Source of the DNA: Closterium sp. Naga37s-1
Lineage: Eukaryota > Streptophyta > Zygnematophyceae > Desmidiales > Closteriaceae
Assembly: GCA_947471745.1 (NCBI GenBank)
Contig: CANJKZ010000263.1
Span: forward strand, 1,933,501 to 1,997,500
Direction: 5' to 3'
DNA: 64,000 nt
Shown piece after piece: positions 11,086 to 22,475 of the stretch (positions are counted from its first letter, which is position 1; each line of letters opens with the position of its first letter). The notes beneath the pieces were generated by a model, which did not search any database, was not told the DNA's origin, and worked only from the letters and a program-made list of their open reading frames with translations. The position numbers and the translations under genes were made by a program.

Positions 11086-11895
11086 TGTTATAGTCACAAT
11101 AGGCTTGAATGTGCCTAAAACGAAAGATAGAGAGCACAGACGGATTTCTGCACAGTGGCTTCAAACGTTGATAGCGTTCTGCTCACAGCTGCAAATGACT
11201 TGATTCAAATTGGATCTGGAGCGTCTTCACGTCGTCTACAATTATCAATTTAGATTGCACGATTTGATAAAGAATTGACGACACAGCGTCGGTTTGAACG
11301 AACGGTACTATGCCAGCCACTATAGTCTTAGAACACAAGATAAGAAGAGTTACGAGTTGGGAATGACTCCCAGCTCCTACAAACCCCAAGAGCCGAGGTA
11401 CAGTGATGTGGAACAGTGCCACACTGTCCCCAACCACGAAGGGTCTCGAAACTACCCTTCACTAGGGCCTACACCAAGTGAAATGTTACACTACACAAAG
11501 TAATGTAACTATCTTCAATATCTTGAGGTGTACCCTTTTGGCGAGCTTCGAAATCACTTGAGGCTTGACACCAAGGCTCGGGCTCTTCATCACAAACTCA
11601 TCCTTGAGTTCTTGATGGGTCTGCTGCACACACCTGCGACACGCCGAACGTTCGACACAGGACAAAATAGAAACCGCGCACGACAAAATAGAAACCGCGC
11701 GCGAGACACAAACGACCGCGTAACACGCGTCTAGCGATAACTCGCTATTGACTCGACACACACACTCGACATCATGACTCAACATTCACACACAATTATA
11801 AGCATGAAATATATATTATCCCATGCCCTCATACCATTCCATACACACACACATTCACGCACACGCCGAGTGCAAACCGTAGGGTTGCACCAACA
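11086..11895 (-). repeat. Element 1 5' LTR
   Basis: 810 bp, + strand ends TGTTATAG and CACCAACA. Being in sense with NAC B, readthrough from exon 3 enters this LTR and meets an in-frame stop at about 11779. Confidence 0.92.
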
Positions 11896-13870
11896 TGCAC
11901 TGGTGTCGATATGATTTCCCAGGAAACCTTTGAAAATATCAGCCAATAACAGATCTTCGTACCGGATCGCTTGACCAGCTGCTCTGTAACCTAGCTCAGC
12001 TGACCCAGCAGCACCAGGTGGGGTGGTACTAGTACCAGCAGCAGCAGCATGAGCAGCAGCAGTGCATGATGGAAGGATCAATGGATGCTGCATTGTATGG
12101 GGCTGAGAGGCACCAGAGGAGGTTGCAGAGCCGGAAGGAGAATAGGCAGGAAGGAGCGGGTGCAGAGAAGCAGGCAAAGGGGAAGAAGCGCCTGCAATCA
12201 CCTGCTGGTAACCGCTCTGTTGGCGTGCATTGTAACCCTGCTGTTGCTGAGGGGTATCCTTGTAACCAGCTCGGTGAATTGGTGCTTGCATGAGTGGAAG
12301 AGGGGCAATCTGGGCAAGAGTGCAGTTGAGGTTATGGGCGAGGGTTTGGGTGTGGGTGTGGGTGTGGGTGTGGTTGTGGGCGAGGGTTTGGGTGTGGGTG
12401 TGGGTTTGGGCATGGGTGTGGGAGTGGGTGAGGGGGAGGCGAAGAAGGGGACTGGCTGCTTTTAGAGCAGTACTAGATGTTGGAGGTGGTACTGTCAGTT
12501 GCTCCTGCTGCTTGCAGTAGACTGCTTGTGATGGCCCATGCTGCCCTGCTGGGGTGCTGCTTTTCTGCTGCTGGAACAACAACCCTTGCTGCACCAGCCC
12601 TTGCTGCTGCTGGGGAAGCAGTTGTTGCTGCATTGCTGCGCTGCTGCTTTGCTCCTGCTGTTAAAACACTTCTTGCTGCATTGCTGAGCTTCCGCCTTGC
12701 TGCTGCTGGAGCAAAAACCCGTGCTGCACTGCAGGCCTGCTGTTTTGCTGCTGTTGGAACAATGAACCAAGCTGCGCTGCTGCGCTATTGCACTCCTGCT
12801 GCTTCAGCAATAGCTCTCTATGCACTGCCGGAATGCTGCCAGCCCTGGGCTGGAGGAAAGGGGCGTGGGAGAGACCAGGGCCCGAGCTGGGCGGATTAAG
12901 GAGAGGGGAGGTGGGACCGGGGTGTGCACTAAGGTTATCAGCACCCTCTGCTGCTCCTGCTGCTGCTCCCAATGCTGTTTCCTTTGCTTCCCCCAGTTCG
13001 TCTCCTGTTCCTGCTACATCCATTACTACATGCGCCATTGCTCCTTCTGGTGCTCCCACTTCTGCTCCTGTTCCTGCTACTTCTAAAACTATTGGGGTTT
13101 CTTCGTCCTCCACTGGCTTCTGAGTTGGCTCATTTCCATAACTGCTTGCTCTACCTGCGCCCCTACTAGCTCCACCTTCATCACCAGCATCACCTGTGCT
13201 CCTCGCTCCGCCATCACTACTAGTAGCACCACCTGTGCTCCTAGCCCCACCGGCGTCTCTTGATTTCTGCTCTACTCTGCACCCTTGCTGCGGCACCAAG
13301 AGCCACGGATCCACACCCTGGGAAGCAGAAATCCCACCCTGATGCTGCGTTATGATTGCTGGCTGCGCATCCATCGCTTGATGTTCTACCATCGCTTTCT
13401 GTGCAACCATCCCCTGCTGTGCCATCATCGCCTGCTCCTGCGCTGTCAGGGAGCTTCTCTTGAGCACTCTCACAACCATCCACGACGCCACGTCGATCCT
13501 TCGAGCGGTGCCAGTGTGATACCCTGGACTGCTTGCTCTGGGGCAGCTGCTGCTGATGCTCCTGACTAACCCGCCATCAGCAGCACCACCAGCACCACCC
13601 ACAGCTACAGCACCTCTGGTATCTGGGTTGGTCTCTCCATCTTCTCTGCTGCTGTTCCCGCCAGTGGCAGCACCACCTGCCGTGTCCACAACAGCTGCGA
13701 TGCTTTCACGTACAGCAGCTGTGTGTGCAGCTAATCCAAGGGTTGAGTCACTTGTTGGAGCTGTAGCGTGTGCCGCGTCTGTAGCAGCAGGTCCAGCTTC
13801 AGGCGAGTCCTCTGCCAGCCGGTACTCGTGCATCACCCAGTCAGTCTTGTCCCCTCCTGGCGCTCGGCCT
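11896..13870 (-). pseudogene. NAC B exon 3, 5' portion (before Element 1)
   Basis: It follows GGCAACAG at 13871 and reads GRAPGGDKTDWVMHEYRL, a spacer of roughly 95 residues, IDVASWMVVRVLKRSS (subdomain E) and then Q-rich repeats. TAA interrupts at 12661-12663 in the context EVF*QQEQ; paralogues have Gln there. The same frame continues through RYEDL and GNHIDTSA to the insertion site. TGCAC at 11896-11900 is one copy of the target duplication. Confidence 0.85.
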
Positions 13871-14375
13871 CTGTTGCCACAACACCAAACAAAAACAAAA
13901 CCTTAAAAGCTTTATCAAAGAATCGTTCATGTGAACACAGTCTGAATACCCTCTCCCCTCCTCCCCCCACCTCCCCCCTTCCGCTTTCCCCCGTTCATCT
14001 CTCCTCCCCAACTCCCCAACACCCCCAACCACCCACTCGGACACACTTTTTGAAACTGTAAGTCAAACAAACAAGACCAGAAAGTGAACACACAATCTGA
14101 AAACTCTAACAGGAAATATAGAAGCTCACACAGTAGATTCGTACCCTGGTAAAACGAATCGATCCATCAGATTCTGATTATTCAAGCGAACAACCCAAAA
14201 CCCCGAGCAAAAAATATTTGAACCCGAACAAATAATCTGAAAACCCAAACCAAGAAACATGAAATACAGAACGCAACCATCTGAAGACATGAATGAACAA
14301 TCTGAACATAAAACAGCACACAGAGACACACATGCATTCGCACGCACACGTGCGCAAACGTACGCACGCGCTCGC

Positions 14376-14586
14376 GCGCACACACACATGCATTTACACA
14401 CACCCACACACACACACACACACACCCACACACACACACACACACACAAACACAAACTCACACACACACACTCACCCACACTCACACACAAGCACGCGTG
14501 CATGCACACACACACACACACACACACACTCACGCTCGCACACATACACAACAGCTCACTCACTCACACACATACACACACTCAAT

Positions 14587-14618
<32 letters not shown>

Positions 14619-14622
14619 AACA

Positions 14623-14662
<40 letters not shown>
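14376..14662. repeat. (CA)n-rich microsatellite in NAC B intron 2
   Basis: About 290 bp of CA/CACG dinucleotides with interruptions; the last run is pure (CA) to 14662. It is TG-rich on the gene's strand. A similar array lies in the same intron of NAC D. Long His/Thr-rich frames across it are artefacts. Confidence 0.9.
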
Positions 14663-14663
<1 letters not shown>

Positions 14664-15057
14664 CTGGGGCAAAGGAACTATCTGTATATCAATCAACAGA
14701 AACGGAAGGTCCAGAAGGAGAAGCCGAAGATCCAATTTGGTAACCTGATTACAGTAATACAAAGTCCTGAATGAACATACCAAACTGCGAACTACCTGAA
14801 AGAACAATGTGAAGACCAAGCAAACACACAGCCAAAAGAAATACAAAACGCACGACTGAATGAGGTCTCCAGTGACCAAAGAAACAGCTGAAGGCACAAA
14901 CACGCAACATGAGCCAGAGAAATGTCACCATATCCCCTAAAGCACAATCCACGGTCATAAACAGGCAGTCCGGAAACATGAACAATAACTTCAGAGGCTC
15001 AAACTGTCAAAAGACCCAAACAAGCCTATGCATAAGCAGAAGGGAGAAGAAACCCAC

Positions 15058-15289
15058 ATGTAGAAAACATGAGTCTTCTTTAATCCCGCTCTGACTGTCT
15101 GCTCCCCTTTGTCTGCATTACCACCGCTGCTGCCTGCGAGCCGCACGTGCACTGGCTTGTCCTTCCCAGTGGCCTTCCAGTACCCAGCTGTTGTGGCTCG
15201 GTTGGACCGGGACCCCGATGGGTACTTGAGATCACGGGATGTGAAGAAAAACCACTCGCCGTCGTCAGGAATAGGGCAAGTTGCTCTGG
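15058..15289 (-). pseudogene. NAC B exon 2 (NAC subdomain C and most of D)
   Basis: It is bounded by CACTCCCAG upstream and AT|GTGGGT downstream, 232 nt, phases 1 and 2. It encodes [16 protein letters not shown], then [21 protein letters not shown], the DNA-contacting core of NAC, and ends KKTHVFY. The Gly/Asp-rich loop between KPVHVRL and TVRAG is slightly longer than in C or D. Open and undamaged. Confidence 0.85.
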
Positions 15290-16990
15290 CTGGGAGTGGT
15301 GTAGAGGGAGAGAAGAGAGAAGAACAAGGGCGAGGAAAGTCTGTTGTAAGGAGGGAGAACCACTGAACGTCGGCAACAACCAGCCAAATTTGCTCTAGTT
15401 GAGGATGAGAAAGGGAGAGGTGCTTGGGGTCTCTCGTCGCCAAGGAGAATGGAGACGTTCTAGGAGAGCTAAGAAGACGAGAGGGAGAGATGAGAGGGGA
15501 TGGGAGAAAGTGAGAAAAATTCCTTGGTGTTAACCCTAAGCCTCTTCCTTGCCCTCTACCCTTGTCCTAGACCTTTATCAGGGCCCTTCAAAGACCCATT
15601 CTCTCTCATTATTCTCTTTTTTTGTGACACTTTATCGGCGGATGGGAGAGAGCAAGAGAAGTCCCTTCTGCCCTGCCCTCTGTCCCTATATCCTAGACCT
15701 ATAAAAGGGCCCTTTGGGGCCCATTCTCTCTCAGAATTCTTTTTATATGTGATCGTTCATAGGCAGCTCGCACTGCCGACGCTCGCAAATGCGGCCTTCG
15801 GCCGCGCGTTTCTGGCCGCAAGCAGATAAAGGGAGAAGCAATAGCAGAAACGAGACGCACACCAATGGCTCTCACGCTACCTCTAAGCGTACGGCCATGG
15901 AAAGGGTATACACACAAAGTGGTGGAGAATTACATGCCGCGGTCCGCCCCCAGAACAGTGAGCATTTTGCTCGTGGTGTGCCACACGTGGCGGACCGCTG
16001 ACACGGTAGCGCCGACAACGACAACTGGAGTGCCCGCGCCTGCGATCGTCCTCAGATCCTGGGCCAACCCAGCCAGCTGGCTGGCCGCTCCTGCACCCGG
16101 CGAGGGCGACTATGATCGCAGACTCTGCTCGCGGATGCCGCGTCTGACCGAATATGCTCGGCGGGGTCACCAGCATGGACGCACCATGTGACGACTGAAG
16201 TATCCGCTCAAGGCTCCGAAGGCACTCCACCGGCGCCCATAACCGGGAGACGGTTCCGGCGAGTCGCTGTGGGGACTTTCATCGTCGGAAGAAGAGTCGT
16301 TGAGGCGCGAACTCGGACAGACGACACGTCGAGGTCACGAGGAGCGCTAAGGGGACAAACTGAAGGAGAGGGTGCTGCTGGTGCTGCTGGGGCTGCTGGG
16401 CCAGTCGCCGAGGCGCGAGCACAGACGGACGACACGTCGAGGTCACGAGGAGCGCAAAGGGGACACGGCGGAACGAACTGAGCCGCTCAGTACGAACTGA
16501 CCGGCGTGGGCGGCCCACGCCGGTCCGCCTCCGGTCCCCACAAATCCGCCTTCCCCAGGCAGCAGCCGACCTACACGCGCTGGGGACCCCTCAGGAGCAC
16601 CTTGAAGGTGGTTCCCTGATCAGAGCCGACCCACACTTCAAGTAGAGTTATACTTCAGGTTGCTTTCGGCTCGTTTTTGAGAATTCTCACAAATTTGCTG
16701 GGAACCCCTCAGGATCACCTTGATGGTGGTTCGCTGACCAGGGCCGACCCACACTTCAAGCATAGTCATACTTCAGGTTGCTTTCGGCGCCTTGCCTGAT
16801 CCTTTCCCCCACGGGTTGCGGGGCTTCAGCTCCTGTTTAAGCAGGACATCTCCAGAATGTGATGTCCTGAAAACCATCCCTAACTCGGAGTTCTATGATG
16901 ATGATAGAAAGTGCTGCCTTTGACAGGGGAGATGAGATGGGAAGGGGTTAGCTTGTTGTGGGGAACCTTGTAGGGAAGGGGAGGGGATAC

Positions 16991-17159
16991 CTGGCAGTTC
17001 CCAAGGCTCGGACTTGTACAGGTCCACGTCGCCGATCGCATTCCATGCGATGGGAAGGCCCTCCACGCGCCGCCTGAGGTAGTAACACAGCAGCTCCTCG
17101 TCCGTCGGCCGGAACCGAAATCCTGGCGGGAAACTACTGCTACTATTCCCGAGAATCAT
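16991..17159 (-). pseudogene. NAC B exon 1 (NAC subdomains A-B)
   Basis: It starts at ATG 17159 with MILGNSSSS, followed by [19 protein letters not shown] and DLYKSEPWELP, the N-terminal NAC subdomains that form the dimer interface. It ends in phase 1 at CCAG|GTATCC. The length (169 nt) equals NAC D exon 1 read from its second Met, which supports this start. No lesion is seen in this exon. Confidence 0.85.
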
Positions 17160-17164
17160 GACGG

Positions 17165-17170
17165 CACGTG
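17165..17170. promoter_or_regulatory. G-box-like CACGTG next to NAC B start
   Basis: A perfect CACGTG palindrome (core of the plant G-box, bound by bZIP and bHLH factors) six bases upstream of the NAC B ATG, so probably in its 5' UTR. I do not see it at the same place upstream of NAC D. A 6-bp match can be chance. Confidence 0.3.
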
Positions 17171-17883
17171 GATTGTCCGCGGCGTTGCGCGCGGAATTAC
17201 TATGTGCAGCTGTAATGCCACTACTAACCGTGTTGCCTCTGCAAAAAGGTCCTGAAATATGCCCTGAAGAATACTGTAGTTAGAAGACAACAAGAGGGGC
17301 CCTATCCTACGTTTGTCAGCATGATACTACGATTGGGGTTGCAATGATTTGGGCCACAACACTCCTGCTCCTCGAGATCAGGCTTGAGATCATTCCGAAA
17401 CGGTTTCAGGATAGGGTTTGTGCCTTTGTCCCGGACAGGTTAGGGTAGGTGGTTAGACGATTTTTTAGGCCTAAAAGAGCCTCTGAGGCGGCAGATCCTT
17501 GCAGGACAGACCCTAGTATAAAAAAAAAATGCAGGACTTCCCAAACAGTCACAATGGAACCACAATTGGAAGTCACGCCGCATTGCGAGTTGGGAAGTCC
17601 ACGTGCAGTGGCTGGTTATAACGAGTCTGTAGAATCATGGCGGTTTCCTTCGATTGCTTTCTCCCATGTAATTGGCGTTTTCCTGCTTCAGCACTTGAAG
17701 TGCTCGCCAAGTAGTATGGGAAACCAAGTTTGAAACTGCTCGCTTGTCACAACTGACAGGACTGAACATGCTATGTGAAAAATCACTTGCTGCCATTTGT
17801 CGAGGAAACAGACCGCTCAATTTGTCTGCTTATCAAATCGCCAAAGAAGCGCACACGAACCACTACAGTGTTAATCTGCAAAG

Positions 17884-17913
17884 GGTTTCGAGGTCCGCAC
17901 GGACTTCGAAACC
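17884..17913. repeat. Short inverted repeat (hairpin) upstream of NAC B
   Basis: GGTTTCGAGGTCC, a 4-base GCAC loop, GGACTTCGAAACC: 13-bp arms with one mismatch. It is flanked by ACCACTACA-GTGTT and ACCACTACA-CTGTT, a near direct repeat. Not evident in the matching region of NAC D. Confidence 0.7.
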
Positions 17914-18045
17914 ACTACACTGTTCTCAGAATGTAGTAGTCGCAGCTGAGACGAAGTTGGCTAATCGGCGGGGGAGAGGTGACGATGACGCCCGATGTAG
18001 TTTTGACCTGACAGGAGCCATTCTCAAGGATGTGTACGCCTTTAA

Positions 18046-18178
18046 GGCATGTGCAAAGTGCGCAAAAACTCGACGTCGAGCAACGTCGGTGAATTTCCAC
18101 CCTCGGATCAAAGGTTCCAACCGTCAGGATTCACCGACGTTCCTCGACGTCGAGTTTGTGCAGCACTTTGTACACGCC
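18046..18178. repeat. Imperfect inverted repeat, about 49-bp arms, upstream of NAC B
   Basis: The left arm 18046-18094 and right arm 18129-18178 are near reverse complements around a 34-base spacer. The core of each arm is ACTCGACGTCGAG next to AACGTCGGTGAAT or its complement. The form suggests a MITE-like remnant or a hairpin-forming transcript. It is not evident in the otherwise similar region upstream of NAC D. Confidence 0.7.
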
Positions 18179-19772
18179 GTAAAACTACGAGAATGAAACC
18201 TTGATACTGTAGATCGAAATCATCCATTTGCACTTGCCTCTTGCTCGTCCGTTTTGTTCAGTCAATCCACTTGTATCAATCCACCGCATTTCGAGTGACA
18301 AATTGCTGCACGAATCGTACTTAACCGAATGCTGCTCATCCGAGTGGTTTGGACTCTTCTAACTGAGAGGAAAGGCTGTGATCGGCAGGGAACCCGCTCC
18401 GAAGTTTTGGTGGGGTACTAACTGCCCCAAAAGCTCCGACCACTACCAAAGTGGCCTTTGCTTGTGCAGCAACAAGCAAAATCCCCACGATTCTACACTC
18501 TGCAGGGCAGGAAACTTGCAACGGTGTACACCATTGGCTCTGCTTCACCACAAGTGGTGGTGCTCTTGTTGGTCAGTTTCGAAAACGTATCCATTACGAA
18601 AGCGCAAACTAATTTCGAAATTCCCTCTCGAGGGACGAATCAGCAACATATGGGATGAAAGCAGCATTGACATTACTCACAATACCAGACTGCCTGCACA
18701 AAATCTACCGGGATGGGTATTTATGAGTTTTTGTTTTGTTCTGTAGTTGGTGAGGCTATTTATATGGATACCCTCATGTCTCCACATAAAGGAGTCGGTC
18801 AGGCCAACGTACCAGTGGGCGGCCTTGGTTGGAGTGGGCGAAAATGTGAACTGTGGTGCACGATGGCAATGAAATACGGGCTGTGTAACAGACAACGTCC
18901 TGTTCGCTAGCCCAAATGACTAAAAATGACTAACAAGATTGTTATATGTATTAAATTATCATTTTTTCACTATTCAATGTGGAGCCTTCAAATGCATGGC
19001 ATTGCAACTGCATTTGTAAGTGATGTTAATGGATTTCTGCATGTTTGACCGCCCCTGGTACGCTTACAGCGGCTTGAAGCAAGCGAGAAGTCTTAATAGA
19101 TCGACATATTCCCCGCAATCGACGTGTGTTCCATGCTATTACATACGGCAATGCGATGAAATGCTGCCACTCCATCCCTGGCCAAACTCCATCCCTGGCC
19201 AAGAGTTTCATGATACCATTACTGTCCCACTTCCTTGCCTGCAATTGTGAACACTTGATACCGTCATACAAATCCGCAATTCAAAATGCGAGTCGCGCGG
19301 GTCAACATTGCTAATCATGAGAAGTGAGGTGCGGAAACCTGAAAATAGAAGACATTGCAACGTGGGACTTCGACACAAAATGACCCTCTTAAAATATCCC
19401 TCAAAAGGATGGACAAAAGATGCCAAATGTCGTCATGATCCATTGCATCATTCTTCTCTGCTAAAATTGCCTTAACCTAAAAGACAGTGTAGCAGCACTC
19501 CAGCCACAACTGATGTAGACATATATGATCGCATTTACTATCTTCTTCAAGAATCCAGGCGGTGTGCTATTATGCTGGAACAAATAGTCACAAAGCGTCC
19601 AAATATATGGTTTTTAATCATGCACCGTCGACACGCCTACTTTAGCGCGCCAACTGCTGATTGGCGAGTCTAAAATAGAGTGAAACGAGCTAATGTAATG
19701 ATTTTGTTTTGCATTCCTTACCGAGCACCTCAGCAACGCGTACAAGACTAACCGTTTCTTCGCATGCGTTTC

Positions 19773-20926
19773 TGTTGACAGAAATGGAGTGTTGGCCCCG
19801 TCCTCGCTTGGGCGAAGCCAACGTAGTGGTCGACCATCCGCAGAGTTCGACGCTTGCAGGTCGACCAACTTCATCGACCTGTAGCGAACCGCTGTGATGC
19901 CGCCGACGAAGGGAAGCTGGTGGCCTAGTTCGACAGGTGTGGTCGACAGGGATGATCTTCGGCCTGCGCAGGTTTGTCGAGGAGCCGTCAAAGATGGAGC
20001 TCAATGGCCGCAGTCGACCGTGTTGGTCGACGGAGGGGTCCGCCGACAAGGGCGGTTCTTGACGGGAGCTGTGGTTGACGAGACATGTTGTCGACCAAGG
20101 CACTGGGCGGTCAACCCGGCCGACCAACTTACATCGGCGAGGTCCTGCGGAGGTACGCGAACGTCGTCGAGGCCGCAATGGCGAAGGCGACTTCCGGCTG
20201 GTATCTCGAAGTCGACGTGACTCGTGAGGAGCAGACAACAGCTAACAGATGCGTGACGGTTCATGTCGGGCCAATCGTCTACGCGCACCTACGAGCGTGC
20301 ATACTGCTGTCATCTACGGGTGCAACGCTAGACAGCCGCTTTGCTGCAGCGTTGGCACGTTGTCGACCTGCTCTGTTGGCAGACCGCCTTTCTGCAGCGC
20401 TGGCGCGACTCCTCTACGCAACGCTGGCAGGCGGTCGAACATGATGCGCTGGCGGTTGACCAGCTGCCCTGCTAGGTTGCTAGACAATGATGTTGTTATT
20501 CTTGCCATTATGCTATGTTGTGATTGAAATCATCATGTAATGCAACTTTCCCAAATGAAACTCTTGCCAATTATTTCCGTGAATGTGCAAGTGCTAAGGA
20601 ACGCTAATGAAAACAATGATCACTTTTAGAGCTTGTGCCAACCCCATCGCAGTCTAGCTCTCGACCGTTGTAGATTGGATCTCCGTTGTTTTGTCGCCTT
20701 CGCGCGTCACAATTTTCAAACCCCGCATTTGTGGATTTGGCCGAGTCAGCCTATGCTTCGGGACTAGCCCAAACCTCGCTGCCAGCATTGCACTAGCTAG
20801 CTCGCACGCACCACGTTACCGTGTGTTGTTTTCTCTATGAATGTTCGCTCACATGTTTGCTCACATTTGTACTCGTTTGATTCTCTGGTTCAATATTCAC
20901 TCGCTCATTTGATTGCGCCCATAACA
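19773..20926 (+). repeat. Probable gypsy 5' LTR containing repeat R (copy 1)
   Basis: It begins TGTTGACAG and ends CCATAACA, just before a primer-site-like TGGCTATCAGAGCC. The first 910 bp or so match the repeat at 30226-31327: both open with GGAGTGTTGGCCCCG and CCTCGCTTGGGC, have frequent GTCGAC, share CTCCTCTACGCAACGCTGG, and stop matching at CTCCG (20683 and 31325). Alternatively R is a separate repeat inserted twice. Confidence 0.55.
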
Positions 20927-20928
20927 CT

Positions 20929-20942
20929 TGGCTATCAGAGCC
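20929..20942 (+). other. Gypsy primer-binding-site-like sequence
   Basis: TGGCTATCAGAGCC resembles the tRNA-iMet primer site TGGTATCAGAGC with one extra C. It lies two bases after the LTR-like CATAACA end. Confidence 0.5.
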
Positions 20943-21105
20943 ATTTTTCGGTCCGCGCATTTTTCCGCAACCAGCAATTCAACTTCTGATTATTCACTCG
21001 AAAAGATATCATAAATGCTATCTATACGCTTCTCAACGCATTAGGAGCCCATGTCCCTGCGTTCTTTCGTAAGCACGTGCAGCCGCGATTGCGCCTAGCA
21101 CCTAA

Positions 21106-21236
21106 TGTCAGATTTATATGACATAGCTACTGTAGGCTAGAGTGGGGTAGCACATATGGGGTACAGTTTTCTAGGGTTTGCTTCTTGTACCCAACTTTCA
21201 CTTAGTCATTCCCATTCCTGTTTTTCTTGATTCACA
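21106..21236 (+). repeat. Element 2 5' LTR
   Basis: 131 bp, TGTCAG...TTCACA, with no difference seen from the 3' LTR, so integration is recent. A TATA-like TTTATATGA lies near its start. Confidence 0.93.
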
Positions 21237-21360
21237 TCGTATAGAGCGGGTTCCTACATGGGACCGTTCCTTCCTAAGGGCCCACCATAAGAATTTTTTT
21301 TTTAGCTGCCCGCGCACATTGCGCCCTGCCCTAAATTTTTTTTTTTAGCGGCCCCTACGC

Positions 21361-22078
21361 TGCCTCTACGCGGCCCCTAAGCCGCCTCCCACGCGCCCCC
21401 TATGCGGCCCCTGGCGGCGCCCTGACGAGGCCCCTGCCGGCGCCCTATCGCGGCCCCTGACGCGCCCCCTGGTGGCGCCCTGACGCGGCCCCTGGCGGCG
21501 CCTGACGCGGCCCTGACGCGGCCTGACGCGGCCCCTGGCGGCGCCCTGACGCAGCCCCTGCCGCGGCCCTGACGCGGCCCTGCCGCGCCCCCTGACGCGG
21601 CCCTGACGCGGCCTGCCGCGGCCCCTGCCGCGGCCCTGAAGCGGCCCCTGACGCGGCCCTGACGCGGCCCTGACGCGGCCCTGCCGCGGCCCCTGGCGAC
21701 GCCCTGACGCGGCCCCTGACGCGGCGCCCTGACGCGGCCCCTGCCGCGGCCCTGACGCGGCCCTGCCGCGGCCCCTGACGCGGTCCTGACGCGGCCTGCT
21801 GCGGCCCCTGCCGCGGCCCTGAAGCGGCCCCTGACGCGGCCCTGAAGCGGCTCTGCCGCGGCCCTGACGCGGCCCTGACGCGGCCCCTGACGCGGCCCCT
21901 GCCGCGGCCCCTTACGCGGCCCTGACGCGGTCCTGCCGCGGCCCCTGGCGGCGCCCTGACGCGGCCCCTGACGCGCCGCCCTGACGCGGCCCTGCCGCGG
22001 CCCCTGACGCGGCCCCTGCCGCGGCCCCTGACGCGGCCCCTGACGCGGCCCCTGTCGCGGCCCCTGACGCGGCCCCGC
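21361..22078 (+). repeat. GC-rich minisatellite in Element 2 leader
   Basis: Dozens of degenerate 11-14 bp units built on CCTGACGCGGCC and CCTGCCGCGGCC. It lies in the untranslated leader. The apparent minus-strand Arg/Gly/Pro frame over it is a by-product of the repeat. Confidence 0.85.
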
Positions 22079-22185
22079 CACCTATCTTTCTGGCCCCGCC
22101 GCCTCCTCTCAGCGGCCCCGCCGCCTCCTCTCAGCGGCCCCGCCGCCTCCTCCCAGCGGCCCCGGACGCCGCCCTCTCAGCGGCC

Positions 22186-22400
22186 CCGCCGAGCCGCCCA
22201 GCAAGCCTAGCCGCCCAGCAGCTGAGCCACCGAGCCGCCCAGCAGCCGAGCCGCCGAGCCGCCCAGCAGCCGAGCCGCCCAGCAGCAGAGCCGCCGAGCC
22301 GCCGAGCAGCCGAGTCGCTGAGCCGCCCAGCAGCCGAGCCGCCGAGCCGCCCAGCAGCCGAGTCGCCGAGCCGCCCTGCAGCCGAGCCGCCCGAGCCGCC
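22186..22400 (+). repeat. Second leader repeat of Element 2 (GAGCCGCCCAGCAGCC units)
   Basis: Tandem units of about 16-32 bp based on GCCGAGCCGCCCAGCA run up to about 75 bp before the polyprotein ATG. Element 3's leader has a comparable GGCGGCTCGGCGGCAGG repeat at the matching place. Confidence 0.8.
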
Positions 22401-22475
22401 CTGTCCGGTAAGAGCAGCGCCTCTCTCACAGCACTGCCCTCACCCCACTGTTTGCGCTGCTAGTCTACTACTGTC

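Larger units (their letters stand above)
5420..11895 (-). mobile_element. Element 1: full-length Ty1/copia LTR retrotransposon inside NAC B exon 3
   Basis: Both ends are TG...CA LTRs (5420-6240 and 11086-11895) flanked by the 5-bp duplication TGCAC (5415-5419 and 11896-11900). On the minus strand the primer-binding site TGGTATCAGAGC (11083-11072), two bases inside the 5' LTR, matches the 3' end of plant initiator tRNA-Met. A purine tract CCGAGGGGGAGTT (6253-6241) abuts the 3' LTR. It carries one uninterrupted gag-pol frame. The LTRs differ by about eight substitutions plus small gaps, so the insertion is young but not brand new. It has the same transcriptional orientation as NAC B. Confidence 0.95.
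3654..17159 (-). pseudogene. NAC B: three-exon NAC gene disrupted by a copia element and two nonsense codons
   Basis: Exons read 17159-16991, 15289-15058 and 13870-3654, the last split by Element 1 (5420-11895). Introns are GT-AG at 16990-15290 and 15057-13871, with intact splice sites. The NAC domain is complete: [15 protein letters not shown] (A), DLYKSEPWELP (B), [20 protein letters not shown] (C), KTDWVMHEYRL (D) and WMVVRVLKRSS (E). Three lesions lie in exon 3: TAA at 12661-12663 and TAG at 4920-4922, both replacing Gln in Q runs, and the retrotransposon at the TGCAC site. Apart from these the frame is open to the terminal SPKRSREEDC and TGA (3654-3656), so the damage is recent. A spliced transcript could still give a 536-residue protein with the whole NAC domain, ending at the TAA. 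Whether it is expressed is unknown. Confidence 0.85.
17160..19772. other. Upstream region of NAC B, no gene seen
   Basis: No convincing coding sequence; frames up to 150 codons show no family or coding pattern. Segments match the upstream region of NAC D in the same order: ATCATGGCGGTTTC (about 17634 and 62173), CTGAACATGCTA (17762 and 62319), CGGCAGGGAACC (18381; GGCAGAGAACC at 62756), and TTGGTCAGTT with GAAAACGT (about 18570 and 63270). These shared blocks are candidates for promoter sequence. A CACGTG box lies at 17165. Confidence 0.6.

Noticed and set aside
14259..14774. Thr/His-rich frames at 14259-14774 and 59780-60181.
   Set aside because: They are readings of (CA)n microsatellites in introns of NAC B and D.
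17744..18196. 150-codon frame upstream of NAC B.
   Set aside because: It runs through both hairpins and has no homologous frame upstream of NAC D, no domain and no coding signature.
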